Of a stretch of 30,454 nt of DNA, positions 8,901 to 15,420 are shown piece after piece. Both the position numbers and the translations under genes were made by a program. Location of the stretch: assembly GCA_031409695.1 (NCBI GenBank), contig JANNXS010000021.1, forward strand, positions 1-30,454, in the 5' to 3' direction. How positions within the stretch are numbered: position 1 is the stretch's first letter; each line of letters begins with the position of its first letter. This stretch comes from JABFRJ01 sp031409695. GTDB lineage: Bacteria; Pseudomonadota; Alphaproteobacteria; Rhizobiales; Hyphomicrobiaceae. The notes under the pieces are model-generated. The model had not been told where the DNA came from. It did not search any database and saw only the letters and a program-made list of their open reading frames with translations.

Positions 8901-9172
8901 CCCAACGCCTGCGGCCAATCCTGATGACGTCGCTTGCCTTCACGCTCGGTGTCATCCCGCTATACATCGCGACAGGTGCCGGCGCGGAACTTCGCATAGC
9001 GCTCGGCACGGCGGTGTTCTGGGGTATGATCGGGGTCACGGTATTCGGTCTACTGTTCACGCCCGTTTTCTACGTCGTGGTGCGCAAGCTGGCCTTGTTC
9101 CTGGGCAAACTGTCTGGGGGAAAAAAGGCGACGCCACCTGCAGTCAGCACGGGCATCGTACCTGCGGAGTGA
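5972..9172 (+). CDS. RND multidrug efflux pump (HAE1/AcrB family)
   Basis: This inner-membrane proton-driven exporter has 1066 residues, the normal length for the family. The frame is open from 5681, but the real start is ATG 5972: it begins with the canonical MNISHFFIYRPIFAAVISLF first membrane helix and has AAGGTG just upstream; the earlier part only shadows the antitoxin gene. Key elements are the proton-relay aspartates in helix 4 (VGIVVDDAIVVVENV, about residues 408-409), the relay lysine in GLAAKNAILIVEF (about 949), two periplasmic porter regions and about 12 hydrophobic helices. It works with the adaptor at 4008-5336. No outer-membrane factor is encoded nearby, so a TolC-like protein from elsewhere is presumably shared. 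An A AAA AAG heptamer lies 15 codons before the stop. Confidence 0.93.
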   Translation: MNISHFFIYRPIFAAVISLFVTIVGGIAYQGLAVNQLPEIIPPTVVVSASYPGASAQTVADTVAAPIEQEINGVEGMIYMYSQSTNDGGVQVVVTFELGTDIDRAQVLVQNRATAAERRLPDEVRRNGISVRKRNPDQLLNIHLLSPDKTYDQVYISNYGLLNVRDKLMRMEGVGDVVMFGAREYSMRIWLDPERLAMRNLTAEEVLVALRNQNVQVAGGAVGEPPSEQQRAFQVQLQLRGRLRQPEEFNDIVVKIGADNRVVKLKDVGRVELGALSYSANGYADRVPATVLVVFQQTGSNAVTATANVKSAMAELSKTFPPGLEYRVTYNPTEFIEVSIKELYKSILEAVALVVIVVLLFLQTWRATIIPVIAIPISLIGTFAVMQAFGFSLNMLTLFGLVLAVGIVVDDAIVVVENVERKLAEGLTPTEAAKVSMDEVGTALIAIALVLSAVFIPTAFVSGITGQFYRQFAVTVATATIISMFVSLTLSPALAAMLLRPHEKHRKMNLIGIFMWPIHTFFRGFNWVFALMERGYGGLVRGLAKVWPLVLLAYGGLIYFAYVFIPQIPTGFIPNMDRGIAIVSMQLPSGASLARTDEVIKRANEIILATPGIKYTNGFSGRNGATFTNSSYFGSFFVILKDFNERKGPGMDVQSIAQSLRQRLGAIQEATAQVFVPPPVRGLGSSAGFSMRLQDSLGIPANELAGIAQDLIQATQRHPQMQNAFTTFAAGTPQTFVDVDRDKAQMLKVPIDRIFEALRVYMGSAYVNDFNMFGRTYRVTAQADGEFRMDGENINKIRVRNIDGAMVPLGSVVRFRETAGPDRVPRYNLFPTVEINGSAKPGVSSGDALRIMEEIAAQVLPQGISYEWTDLSFQEKKAGSTGYLIFLLSVLFVFLALAAQYESWTLPLAIMLIVPMCLLSAAFGVWLHGRDINILTQIGFVVLIGLAAKNAILIVEFAKQKEEEGRSIVDAAVEASSQRLRPILMTSLAFTLGVIPLYIATGAGAELRIALGTAVFWGMIGVTVFGLLFTPVFYVVVRKLALFLGKLSGGKKATPPAVSTGIVPAE

Positions 9173-9230
9173 GCAGGGAGCCAGCGAATAGGACTCCTAG
9201 GCGTCTCGATCCGAACGAAGCCTTGAGACC

Positions 9231-9256
9231 GGCCGTGAGGAATGGCCGTGAGGAAT
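9231..9256. repeat. 13-bp tandem direct repeat (two copies)
   Basis: GGCCGTGAGGAAT occurs twice head to tail at 9231-9243 and 9244-9256, followed by a partial third copy (GGCCG). The block is flanked by the inverted arms ACCGGCC (9228-9234) and GGCCGGT (9257-9263). It fills the gap between the converging stops of the RND pump and the FAD subunit gene. It may be a replication-slippage duplication in a transcription-end hairpin. Confidence 0.75.
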
Positions 9257-9264
9257 GGCCGGTG

Positions 9265-10197
9265 TCAGGCTTTTGAACGCGCACCTTTGGCAAGCGTCTC
9301 GAGCGCGTCGGCGAGCAACCCGCTGAGGAGCTCGAGCTTGTAGCCGGTCATGGGCAACGGCTTTGCGCCAACCACTGCCTGTCGCCGCGCGTCCGCAATT
9401 GGCAGGGCTGACATTGAGGCACCCGTCAGCACGGCCTCCGCCGCCGTGAGACGGATGGGGATCGGCGCAATGCCACCCGCGGCGATGCGGGCCTGCCGAA
9501 CCAAGCCGCCCTCGATCCACAGACAGGTGACCAGTTCTACCAGTGGCCACTCGGCTTCGGCGCGTCCGATAGCGCGCTTGTAATGCCCTTGCTCTCCAGC
9601 AAGCGGCGACGGCAGCGTGATCTCGATAATGAGTTCATCGGGTGTCAGCTGATGATCGCGCCGGCCGTCAGTGCCATCACCGAGGATGTCGGCGAGCGTC
9701 GCGCGCGTGCGCGTGGTCGTCGTTACACCGGCATTATAGGCGAGCAACGCTGTGGCCAACGTTGACGGGTGGGGCGCAACACATGGGCCGAGATCAAAAG
9801 CGACGCCGTAGAGGTGATTACCGGCGCGGGCTGGACAGGTGGTGCCGCCCTTCTTCAGGCAGGCAATATCGGGGCTCCGATAATACCAGCAGCGTGAGCG
9901 CTGCGCGATGTTGCCGCCAAGCGTCGCAACGTGACGGATTTCAGGTGTCGCCAGCCCCGCTGCGGCTTGACCGAGACCAGGGTATGCAACCGCGATGCGA
10001 GGGTCGGCGGCCAGGGCGGCAACTGTAACGCCAGCACCAATCGTCGCGCCGCCATCCGCGCGCCAAGCTATCGCACCGACGCGTGCGTCTTGCGGGAGGA
10101 CCTTCACCACCCCACGCGACAGGCCCGTGCGGCGGCGTTCCATGAGGTCCGTGCCGCCGGCAAGCCATTCAGGTGTCATGTCGGACTGCAGCGTCAT
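9265..10197 (-). CDS. FAD-binding subunit of a xanthine-dehydrogenase-family molybdenum hydroxylase, with a probable [4Fe-4S] loop
   Basis: This 310-residue protein is the medium (FAD) subunit that takes electrons from the iron-sulfur clusters. It shows the FAD motifs W-L-A-G-G-T-D-L-M (11-19) and A-T-L-G-G-N-I-A-Q-R (91-100), then the CO-dehydrogenase flavoprotein C-terminal domain. Four cysteines (103, 113, 121, 139) lie in the insertion R-C-W-Y-Y-R...C-L-K-K-G...C-P-A...G-P-C-V-A-P-H-P-S. This pattern matches the subfamily represented by E. coli PaoB, where an extra [4Fe-4S] cluster is bound; 4-hydroxybenzoyl-CoA reductase beta also has an extra cluster. Only about 12 residues precede the AGGTDL motif, fewer than usual. 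The start follows the stop of the molybdopterin subunit by three bases, so the two are co-transcribed. The substrate is unknown. Confidence 0.88.
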   Translation of the reverse strand: MTLQSDMTPEWLAGGTDLMERRRTGLSRGVVKVLPQDARVGAIAWRADGGATIGAGVTVAALAADPRIAVAYPGLGQAAAGLATPEIRHVATLGGNIAQRSRCWYYRSPDIACLKKGGTTCPARAGNHLYGVAFDLGPCVAPHPSTLATALLAYNAGVTTTTRTRATLADILGDGTDGRRDHQLTPDELIIEITLPSPLAGEQGHYKRAIGRAEAEWPLVELVTCLWIEGGLVRQARIAAGGIAPIPIRLTAAEAVLTGASMSALPIADARRQAVVGAKPLPMTGYKLELLSGLLADALETLAKGARSKA

Positions 10198-10200
10198 GGT

Positions 10201-12915
10201 TTATGCCCTCCGCGTCGATGCGAGACCGGTCGCGTTGTGCCGCGCAAGGCCCGCCAGCAACCGATCAGGTCGGATCGGCGCTTCATAGGACCGCACGCCG
10301 GTGGCATTAAAAATTGCGTTCGCGATGGCGGCGGCAACCGGCAACGTCGCGATTTCACCGATACCGACGGCACCACCCGGCACGTGTTCGAACCCCTTCT
10401 CGTCGAAGTGAATGTGCATCTCCGGCGTGTCGCCAATGCCGGGAATGCGATAATCGTCGAGACCTGAAGAGAGCACGTTGCCGTTGACAGGATCGTATTC
10501 GCGCGCCTCGTAAAGTGCGTACCCGATACCCTGGATGATAGATCCTTCAGCTTGATTTTCGGCTAAGCGGCGCGCCCGCGGCTTGCCAACCGTCAAGCCC
10601 GAATAGAAATTGCGCACGCGCGTTTTGCCGAGCCATGTGTCGACCTCGACATCGGCAATCTGCACCGCACCGGCGACCCCGCGGCCGGTGTCGATATGAG
10701 CGAAATTACGCAGCATCCAATCAAACGCCGTACCAATAAAGCCGACGGCCTTGAGCGGATTTGGCACCTCGGGGTTGATCACCGTGCTGTCTGGGGGGCG
10801 CCCCGTTTTGATGCGCAAGTCACCAGAGGCCGCGATCAGGTCTGGCCACGGAACGTTGTCGCCGACCGTGCCACGCGGGCCGGGACGCAGGCGTGACTTC
10901 AGCATTTCGGATGCGGCGAGCGCAGCCGGTACGATTGACGCGGTTGAGCGGCTGCCAGCAGCCATAGGTCCTTGCGGCAGGTCCGAGCGGCCCATATCAA
11001 CCTCCACGGATGAGGCGGGGACTGAGAAGGCTTCAGCCACGGTGCCAGCAAGGATCGTACGAGCACCTTGACCGATGTCCTGCGCCGCGCAGGCAATAAA
11101 CAGTTTGCCGCCGCGGATACCGATTTCAACTTCCGTATTGCCCTGGACGAAGTAGAGCCAATTGCCGGCGGCAACGCCAATGCCACGCCGGTAACGGCCG
11201 CTCTCGCGCCCCGCGTCGCCGCGCTGGCGCCAGACGTCGAGCCCCTTGGCCCAGGTGTAGAGACGTTGCCGGTTGACGTCTTCGTCCCATTTCTGGCGCA
11301 GCGCGATCGGATCGGTTGCGAGCTTCACAGCCGCCTCATCGATTGCCTGTTCCAGCGCAAAGCAGAGTGGCGGCCCACCGGGCGCACGGAACGGCGAACC
11401 GGGCGGCGTGTTGGTCACAACATCCCAGTCCATAAGTTCCTTGGATCCGGCCGTGTAAACAAGGCGCGCGAGGCCCGAAACGGTTGAGTTGACCGCCACG
11501 CCAGCATTCGAATGTGTGCGCACGGAAAGGGCATCGAGTTTGCAGTCTTTGGTTGCGAGCAGTTTGATTTCGATCTCGGTTTCGGGGCGGTGACCGGCAA
11601 CCGACAATTCTTCGGCACGATCGTAGGCGATGCGAACTGGCTTGCCCGCGGCCTTCGACAGCGCGAGTGCGACCTGCCCCTCAATGCCGAAGCTGACTTT
11701 GGAGCCAAAGCCGCCACCGACATGCTCTGCGTACCCGGTTACGTCCTTGACGCCCGCCTTTTTGGCAATCTGGCCAGCGGCGAATTGGATGGCCTGCGAG
11801 GACAGATGCGCGACAATCTTATGGCCCTGGTGATCGATCACGGCCGCATGTGGTTCAAGGCATGTGTGGCTCTGGCCCGCGTTGATAAAGATGCCTGTCA
11901 CAAGCAGCGGATCGCCACGTGTGGCCGCTGCGGCAAGATCTTTTTTCGCTCGACTTTGAGCGAGCGAGAAGGCAGCCGCTGGGCCGCGCATGTTGCCGCT
12001 CCACGGCAGGGGCAAAACCGGCCCTTCAGCGCTATTAGCCGCATTTTTAATGAAACCGGAATAGAGGCGTGGGCTGTCCTTGCTGCGTGCCGCGCGTGCT
12101 GACGTCACAACCGGTTTGGTTTTGTAGGCCACGCGGATGGCAGCAATGCCTTTCTCGGCTGCTGCCCGGTCGACCGCTGCGACGGCCGCCACAGCTTGGC
12201 CCACGTGCCGGACCGTCTTGTCATTGCCGAGCATCGAGACGGCAGCCTTGACGCCAGCCACAGCAAGCGCCGGACTAACATCGATTGACGTCACGTCGGC
12301 ATGCCCATGGGGCGACCGGAGAACGAGGCCGTAAAGCTGCCCTTCCTGAAATTTATCGACGGTAAATTTTGCCGCGCCCGTAACCTTATCGCGCGCCTCA
12401 TAGCGTGGCGATTCGTGCGGTGCGCCGTCATGTCGGCCCTCGCAGGCCGCGGCAACAGCGCGGTAAATGCCCGGGTACGCGCCGCAGCGACAGAGATGCC
12501 CGGACAGGGCCGCTGCTATGTCGGCCTCGCTCGGCGTCGCGGTTCCGTGTTCGGCTCGCCACCCATCATGAAAGGCTGAAGCTGCAACCACAAAGCCCGG
12601 CGTGCAGAAACCGCATTGCAACGCATCATGCGCCATGAAGGCCTTCTGCACTGGATGCAGGTCGTCCCGGGCAAAGGCGCCTCTCCCCAGTCCCTCAACG
12701 GTCACGACGGTTTTGCCATCGACGTGAGCCACCGGCATCAGACAGCTGACGACCGCGTGGCCATCGACCTGCACGGTACACGCGCCGCAGACCCCGCTGC
12801 CGCACGCTTGTTTTGTGCCCGTCATTTTGGCGTGGTCGCGGATAATGTCGATCAGCGGCGTATCAATGGCGACATCGGCTGTGAACTTCGCGCCGTTGAG
12901 CGTGAACGTGACCAT
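10201..12915 (-). CDS. Fused [2Fe-2S] and molybdopterin-binding subunit of a xanthine-dehydrogenase-family hydroxylase
   Basis: This 904-residue protein joins two normally separate subunits. Residues 1 to about 160 are the iron-sulfur subunit: C38-x4-C43-x2-C46...C58 (plant-type ferredoxin cluster), then C101-G-F-C104 and C142-R-C144 (second cluster). Residues about 170-904 are the molybdenum subunit, with G-G-G-F-G-S-K (about 400), F-R-A-P-G-G-P-P (Arg510) and V-G-I-G-E-I-A-T-L-P with the likely catalytic Glu854. The CO-dehydrogenase active-site signature AYRCSFR is absent, so it is not CoxL. Start ATG 12915 has AAGGAC eight bases upstream; the longer frame lacks this. No Tat signal is seen, so the enzyme should be cytoplasmic. 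D. gigas aldehyde oxidoreductase has the same fusion but no FAD subunit. The reaction is probably hydroxylation or oxidation of an aldehyde, N-heterocycle or aromatic substrate. Confidence 0.92.
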   Translation of the reverse strand: MVTFTLNGAKFTADVAIDTPLIDIIRDHAKMTGTKQACGSGVCGACTVQVDGHAVVSCLMPVAHVDGKTVVTVEGLGRGAFARDDLHPVQKAFMAHDALQCGFCTPGFVVAASAFHDGWRAEHGTATPSEADIAAALSGHLCRCGAYPGIYRAVAAACEGRHDGAPHESPRYEARDKVTGAAKFTVDKFQEGQLYGLVLRSPHGHADVTSIDVSPALAVAGVKAAVSMLGNDKTVRHVGQAVAAVAAVDRAAAEKGIAAIRVAYKTKPVVTSARAARSKDSPRLYSGFIKNAANSAEGPVLPLPWSGNMRGPAAAFSLAQSRAKKDLAAAATRGDPLLVTGIFINAGQSHTCLEPHAAVIDHQGHKIVAHLSSQAIQFAAGQIAKKAGVKDVTGYAEHVGGGFGSKVSFGIEGQVALALSKAAGKPVRIAYDRAEELSVAGHRPETEIEIKLLATKDCKLDALSVRTHSNAGVAVNSTVSGLARLVYTAGSKELMDWDVVTNTPPGSPFRAPGGPPLCFALEQAIDEAAVKLATDPIALRQKWDEDVNRQRLYTWAKGLDVWRQRGDAGRESGRYRRGIGVAAGNWLYFVQGNTEVEIGIRGGKLFIACAAQDIGQGARTILAGTVAEAFSVPASSVEVDMGRSDLPQGPMAAGSRSTASIVPAALAASEMLKSRLRPGPRGTVGDNVPWPDLIAASGDLRIKTGRPPDSTVINPEVPNPLKAVGFIGTAFDWMLRNFAHIDTGRGVAGAVQIADVEVDTWLGKTRVRNFYSGLTVGKPRARRLAENQAEGSIIQGIGYALYEAREYDPVNGNVLSSGLDDYRIPGIGDTPEMHIHFDEKGFEHVPGGAVGIGEIATLPVAAAIANAIFNATGVRSYEAPIRPDRLLAGLARHNATGLASTRRA

Positions 12916-12979
12916 GCGGTAGTTGTCCTTATGGTGCGCTTCAAGTGAGCAACTTCTCGAATTGAACGTCTTCTGGCGC

Positions 12980-13003
12980 ATTGGTTGATCAAAATCAACC
13001 AAT
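12980..13003. promoter_or_regulatory. Perfect palindrome, candidate operator for the ArsR-family regulator
   Basis: The arms ATTGGTTGAT (12980-12989) and ATCAACCAAT (12994-13003) are exact reverse complements around a 4-base centre. The site lies 64 bases before the ATG of the fused hydroxylase gene and just after the stop of the ArsR-family gene. The TTGAT/ATCAA core resembles half-sites bound by ArsR-family winged-helix dimers. A looser TGAT-N6-ATCA sequence lies just before the arsR-like start (13381-13394). There is no T run on the minus strand, so a terminator is less likely. Binding is inferred, not shown. Confidence 0.6.
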
Positions 13004-13037
13004 AAGAGTCGACTGGCGGGCGCCATCCCACAGAAGG

Positions 13038-13376
13038 TTAATCAGCCTCCGGATCGCAAGCCTCGACCTCGGCCACAAATCGCGTCAGCAAGCCGAGCGC
13101 GCTGTCGATTGTCAGTTTGTAGAAATTTTCGGTCCCAACGCGCCGTGCCGTCACCAACTCCGCCTCGCGCAGCACTTTCAAATGATGCGAGATGGAGGGA
13201 CGCGAGAGGTCCATCCGTCCGGCGATTTCAGACACATTGAGCTCTTCCGTTTCGGCTAACATGACAATAATTTTCTGGCGCGCCGGTTCTCCCATGGCCT
13301 GGAATAGAGGCGCACAGTGAGCAAAGGTCTCAGCAACCTGCTGGATAGCAATTCCGGATTTTGTCGGCGATGGCAT
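13038..13376 (-). CDS. ArsR-family winged-helix transcriptional regulator
   Basis: This 112-residue dimeric-type repressor has the ArsR winged-helix core: ALFQ-MGEPARQKIIVML (helices 1-2), LNVSEIAGRMDLSRPSISHHLKVLREAELV (recognition helix, 46-75) and the wing A-R-R-V-G-T-E-N-F-Y-K-L. The classical metal site E-L-C-V-C-D-L in helix 3 is replaced by E-L-N-V-S-E-I, so it is not an arsenic sensor of that type. Only two cysteines are present (21 and 107), which could act as a redox or sulfur switch, but that is a guess. It sits ten bases after paaI and upstream of the molybdo-hydroxylase genes, all on one strand. A perfect palindrome follows its stop, which suggests it controls the hydroxylase. 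Confidence 0.88.
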   Translation of the reverse strand: MPSPTKSGIAIQQVAETFAHCAPLFQAMGEPARQKIIVMLAETEELNVSEIAGRMDLSRPSISHHLKVLREAELVTARRVGTENFYKLTIDSALGLLTRFVAEVEACDPEAD

Positions 13377-13386
13377 GTCTTGATGC

Positions 13387-13842
13387 TCAAATCAGCGAAC
13401 CAGGAATGGAGCGCGAAAAACCTCGAAACTCGGCAATAATGGCGCCATCATCGCTACGAACGGTGACATCATAGATGCCAGATCGCTCTGCTTTTTGGCG
13501 CTCCTGTGCATCGGCCACGAGGCGCACCCCGAGTTTACCCGGCGCGATAAACGCGATGTTGCACTGTTGTGCGACGTTACGCTGGCCATAACTGTTGCAC
13601 GCGTAGGCAAACGCACTGTCGGCAAGCGTAAAGATGTAGCCGCCGTGGCAGACCCCATGACCATTGGTCATGACGTCGGTCACTACCATTGACAGCGTCG
13701 CAGTACCGGCGGCGATTTGCTCGACGCGCATATTCAGATGCTGGCAGGCGCGGTCCTCGGCCCACATGGCATCAGCCGAGCGCTGCGCAACATCCTGCGA
13801 TGCTGCGGTCAAGATGGGGGCATTCATTACGGATTTGCTCAT
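13387..13842 (-). CDS. paaI: Hydroxyphenylacetyl-CoA-type thioesterase (PaaI, hot-dog fold)
   Basis: PaaI hydrolyses aromatic acyl-CoAs such as ring-hydroxylated phenylacetyl-CoA and rescues CoA when the phenylacetate pathway stalls. The 151-residue product contains the family signature N-G-H-G-V-C-H-G-G-Y-I-F-T-L-A-D-S-A-F-A-Y-A (60-81), including the H-G-G turn and the catalytic Asp75, and the late G-I-Y-D-V-T-V and F-R-G-F-S-R strands found in E. coli PaaI. Its start overlaps the paaG stop by four bases, so translation is coupled. The multicomponent phenylacetyl-CoA epoxidase (paaABCDE), ligase and ring-opening genes are not in the window, so the pair may be a separate copy or serve another aromatic-CoA route. 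Confidence 0.88.
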   Translation of the reverse strand: MSKSVMNAPILTAASQDVAQRSADAMWAEDRACQHLNMRVEQIAAGTATLSMVVTDVMTNGHGVCHGGYIFTLADSAFAYACNSYGQRNVAQQCNIAFIAPGKLGVRLVADAQERQKAERSGIYDVTVRSDDGAIIAEFRGFSRSIPGSLI

Positions 13843-14624
13843 GATGGGCGCCCGGTGAATTTCGGCACACGCTTCTCAAGGAATGCCAACGTGCCCTCAC
13901 GGTTGTCAGGTTCGGCGGCGAGGCGCACCTGCAGATCGCGCTCGAGTTCAAGTTGCTTTTGCAGCGAGTTATCCTCGGCGGCGAACAGGGCCTGCTTGAT
14001 GGCTCCATAGGCCCGCGTGGGCCCGTTTGCGAGACGCAGGGTCAGCGCCTTGGCTTCGTCGAGCAGTTTGTCATCGTCGACCACTTGCCAGATCAGACCG
14101 AACTGCTGGGCCTGCTCAGCCGTGATCGTCTCGGCCAGCAGGGCAAGCGCGCGGGCCCGGGCCGGCCCGACAAGACGGGGCAGAAACCATGTCCCGCCCG
14201 CATCCGGCACGAGCGCGATCTTGGAGAAAGGCTGCAGAAACTTCGCCGAGCGGCCAGCCAACACGATATCGCAACCGAGTGCCATATTCAGGCCCGCGCC
14301 TGCAGCGATACCGTTCACGGCGCAGATTACGGGCATACGGAACGTCGCGATACGCATGATAATTGGATTGTACAACTGATCGAGCGTATCCTTGGTGTTG
14401 CCACCGCCGCCGGCCTTGGCCGCCGACAAATCCTGTCCGGCCGTGAAGGCGCGGCCGTTAGCTGAGATCAGCATCGCGCGGCACGCTGGATCGGCATCGG
14501 CCAAATCGAGGGCCGCTTGAATGTCCAGGTTCATACGCTCCGTAAACGCATTCAGCTTTTCAGGTCGATTAAGCGTCAAATGCAAATAGCCATCGGCCTT
14601 GGTTACGAGGATCGGCTGGTCCAT
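13839..14624 (-). CDS. paaG: PaaG-like 2-(1,2-epoxy-1,2-dihydrophenyl)acetyl-CoA isomerase (enoyl-CoA hydratase superfamily)
   Basis: PaaG turns the phenylacetyl-CoA epoxide into its oxepin and also shifts double bonds in later intermediates. The 261-residue protein follows the crotonase layout: LTLNRPEKLNAF (17-27), G-R-A-F-T-A-G-Q-D-L (oxyanion-hole region, 57-66), V-N-G-I-A-A-G-A-G (103-111) and the general-base Asp141 in L-V-P-D-A-G-G-T-W, where hydratases carry Glu. The ending E-K-R-V-P-K-F-T-G agrees with the PaaG C-terminus. It is the first gene of a minus-strand run paaG-paaI-arsR-hydroxylase-FAD subunit, separated upstream from another gene by a strong terminator. A related enoyl-CoA isomerase with another acyl substrate cannot be excluded. 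Confidence 0.87.
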   Translation of the reverse strand: MDQPILVTKADGYLHLTLNRPEKLNAFTERMNLDIQAALDLADADPACRAMLISANGRAFTAGQDLSAAKAGGGGNTKDTLDQLYNPIIMRIATFRMPVICAVNGIAAGAGLNMALGCDIVLAGRSAKFLQPFSKIALVPDAGGTWFLPRLVGPARARALALLAETITAEQAQQFGLIWQVVDDDKLLDEAKALTLRLANGPTRAYGAIKQALFAAEDNSLQKQLELERDLQVRLAAEPDNREGTLAFLEKRVPKFTGRPS

Positions 14625-14681
14625 GGCGCAGGTCTCCGCGGTTTTCTACCAAAGTCTGTACAGCCCGAAGCCATGGAATTG

Positions 14682-14722
14682 CAAAAGCAAAAGGGCACCG
14701 GGCCCAATCGGCCCCGGCACCC
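14682..14722 (-). terminator. Strong Rho-independent terminator after the pilus N-domain gene
   Basis: On the minus strand GGGTGCCGGG pairs with CCCGGTGCCC (two G-U pairs) around a short loop, followed directly by TTTTGCTTTTGC. It starts about 30 bases after the stop of the 14755-15261 gene and isolates it from paaG downstream. Confidence 0.85.
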
Positions 14723-14754
14723 TGTATTTCGCGTGAAGGCTACTGCGACGGCTG

Positions 14755-15261
14755 TTAGTTCGCCTGACCACCGGCTGACGCCTTTTCCGCCGCGCCTTCA
14801 GAATAGCTGTTCTTCTTCTGCGAGTGCTGCAATGTGCGCTCAAAGAACACGTCGCTGTCACCTGGCATGAGCGTTGGGTTGCACTGCGGCACGCAGTTAT
14901 AGCTCCAGCGATCGGTTGCCTTATAAACGTTGACGACGCGGACTTCGTCGCGGCGCACGATAATGCGCTGGTCCTGAATCACTTTGCGGTCGGCATCGAG
15001 GGCGATGATGTTCGTGATGCCAAAGGACTTACCCGTGACGACGAGCAGGTTACCGGCTTGGATTGCGACGTCGGCGATGGACGGGTTGCCGATGATCACT
15101 TCGGCGGCCGGGCGAGGCAACTGAAGCAGCTGCGATTGGTCAAATTTGACCACGAGATCTTCGGCGGCCACCTGCTGTGTGGTGAGTGCAACGGCAGCAG
15201 CCAGCGTAAATCCAGCGACGCGAGCGGCGAGTCGCAGAATTAGCGAGAGCGGACGGAGCAT
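14755..15261 (-). CDS. Stand-alone pilus assembly / secretin N-terminal-domain protein (CpaC-N-like)
   Basis: This is a 168-residue secreted protein. The ATG at 15261 is chosen because GAGG lies seven bases upstream and a signal peptide (LRLAARVAGFTLAAAVAL...VAAEDL) follows; a longer frame is possible. The mature part matches the pilus/secretin N-terminal domain found at the start of CpaC: VVKFDQSQLLQLPRPAAEVIIGNPSIADVAI, then LLVVTGKSFGITNIIALDADRKVI and R-I-I-V-R-R-D-E-V-R-V. In CpaC this domain precedes the outer-membrane secretin ring; here no secretin domain follows. After the domain there is a Cys pair (YNCVPQCNP) and a Lys/Ser-rich tail. No Tad/Cpa genes are nearby. Similar short proteins are known in rhizobia, but their role is not established. 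Confidence 0.82.
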   Translation of the reverse strand: MLRPLSLILRLAARVAGFTLAAAVALTTQQVAAEDLVVKFDQSQLLQLPRPAAEVIIGNPSIADVAIQAGNLLVVTGKSFGITNIIALDADRKVIQDQRIIVRRDEVRVVNVYKATDRWSYNCVPQCNPTLMPGDSDVFFERTLQHSQKKNSYSEGAAEKASAGGQAN

Positions 15262-15420
15262 GGTAAACCTCGTAACCAACGTGAATGACCTGAAGTGATC
15301 TTGCAGCAAACCTATTAAAAAAGCAGAAATCCTTGTCTCGAATATTGCCAAAGCGATTCGACGCGTGGCGTCCGGCCGCTCGTCGAGATCGTGCCAGACA
15401 AAACCAATAAAGGGGGCTCG

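Noticed and set aside
10201..12915. Carbon monoxide dehydrogenase large subunit (CoxL)
   Set aside because: The AYRCSFR active-site loop is absent and the iron-sulfur subunit is fused, unlike CoxMSL.
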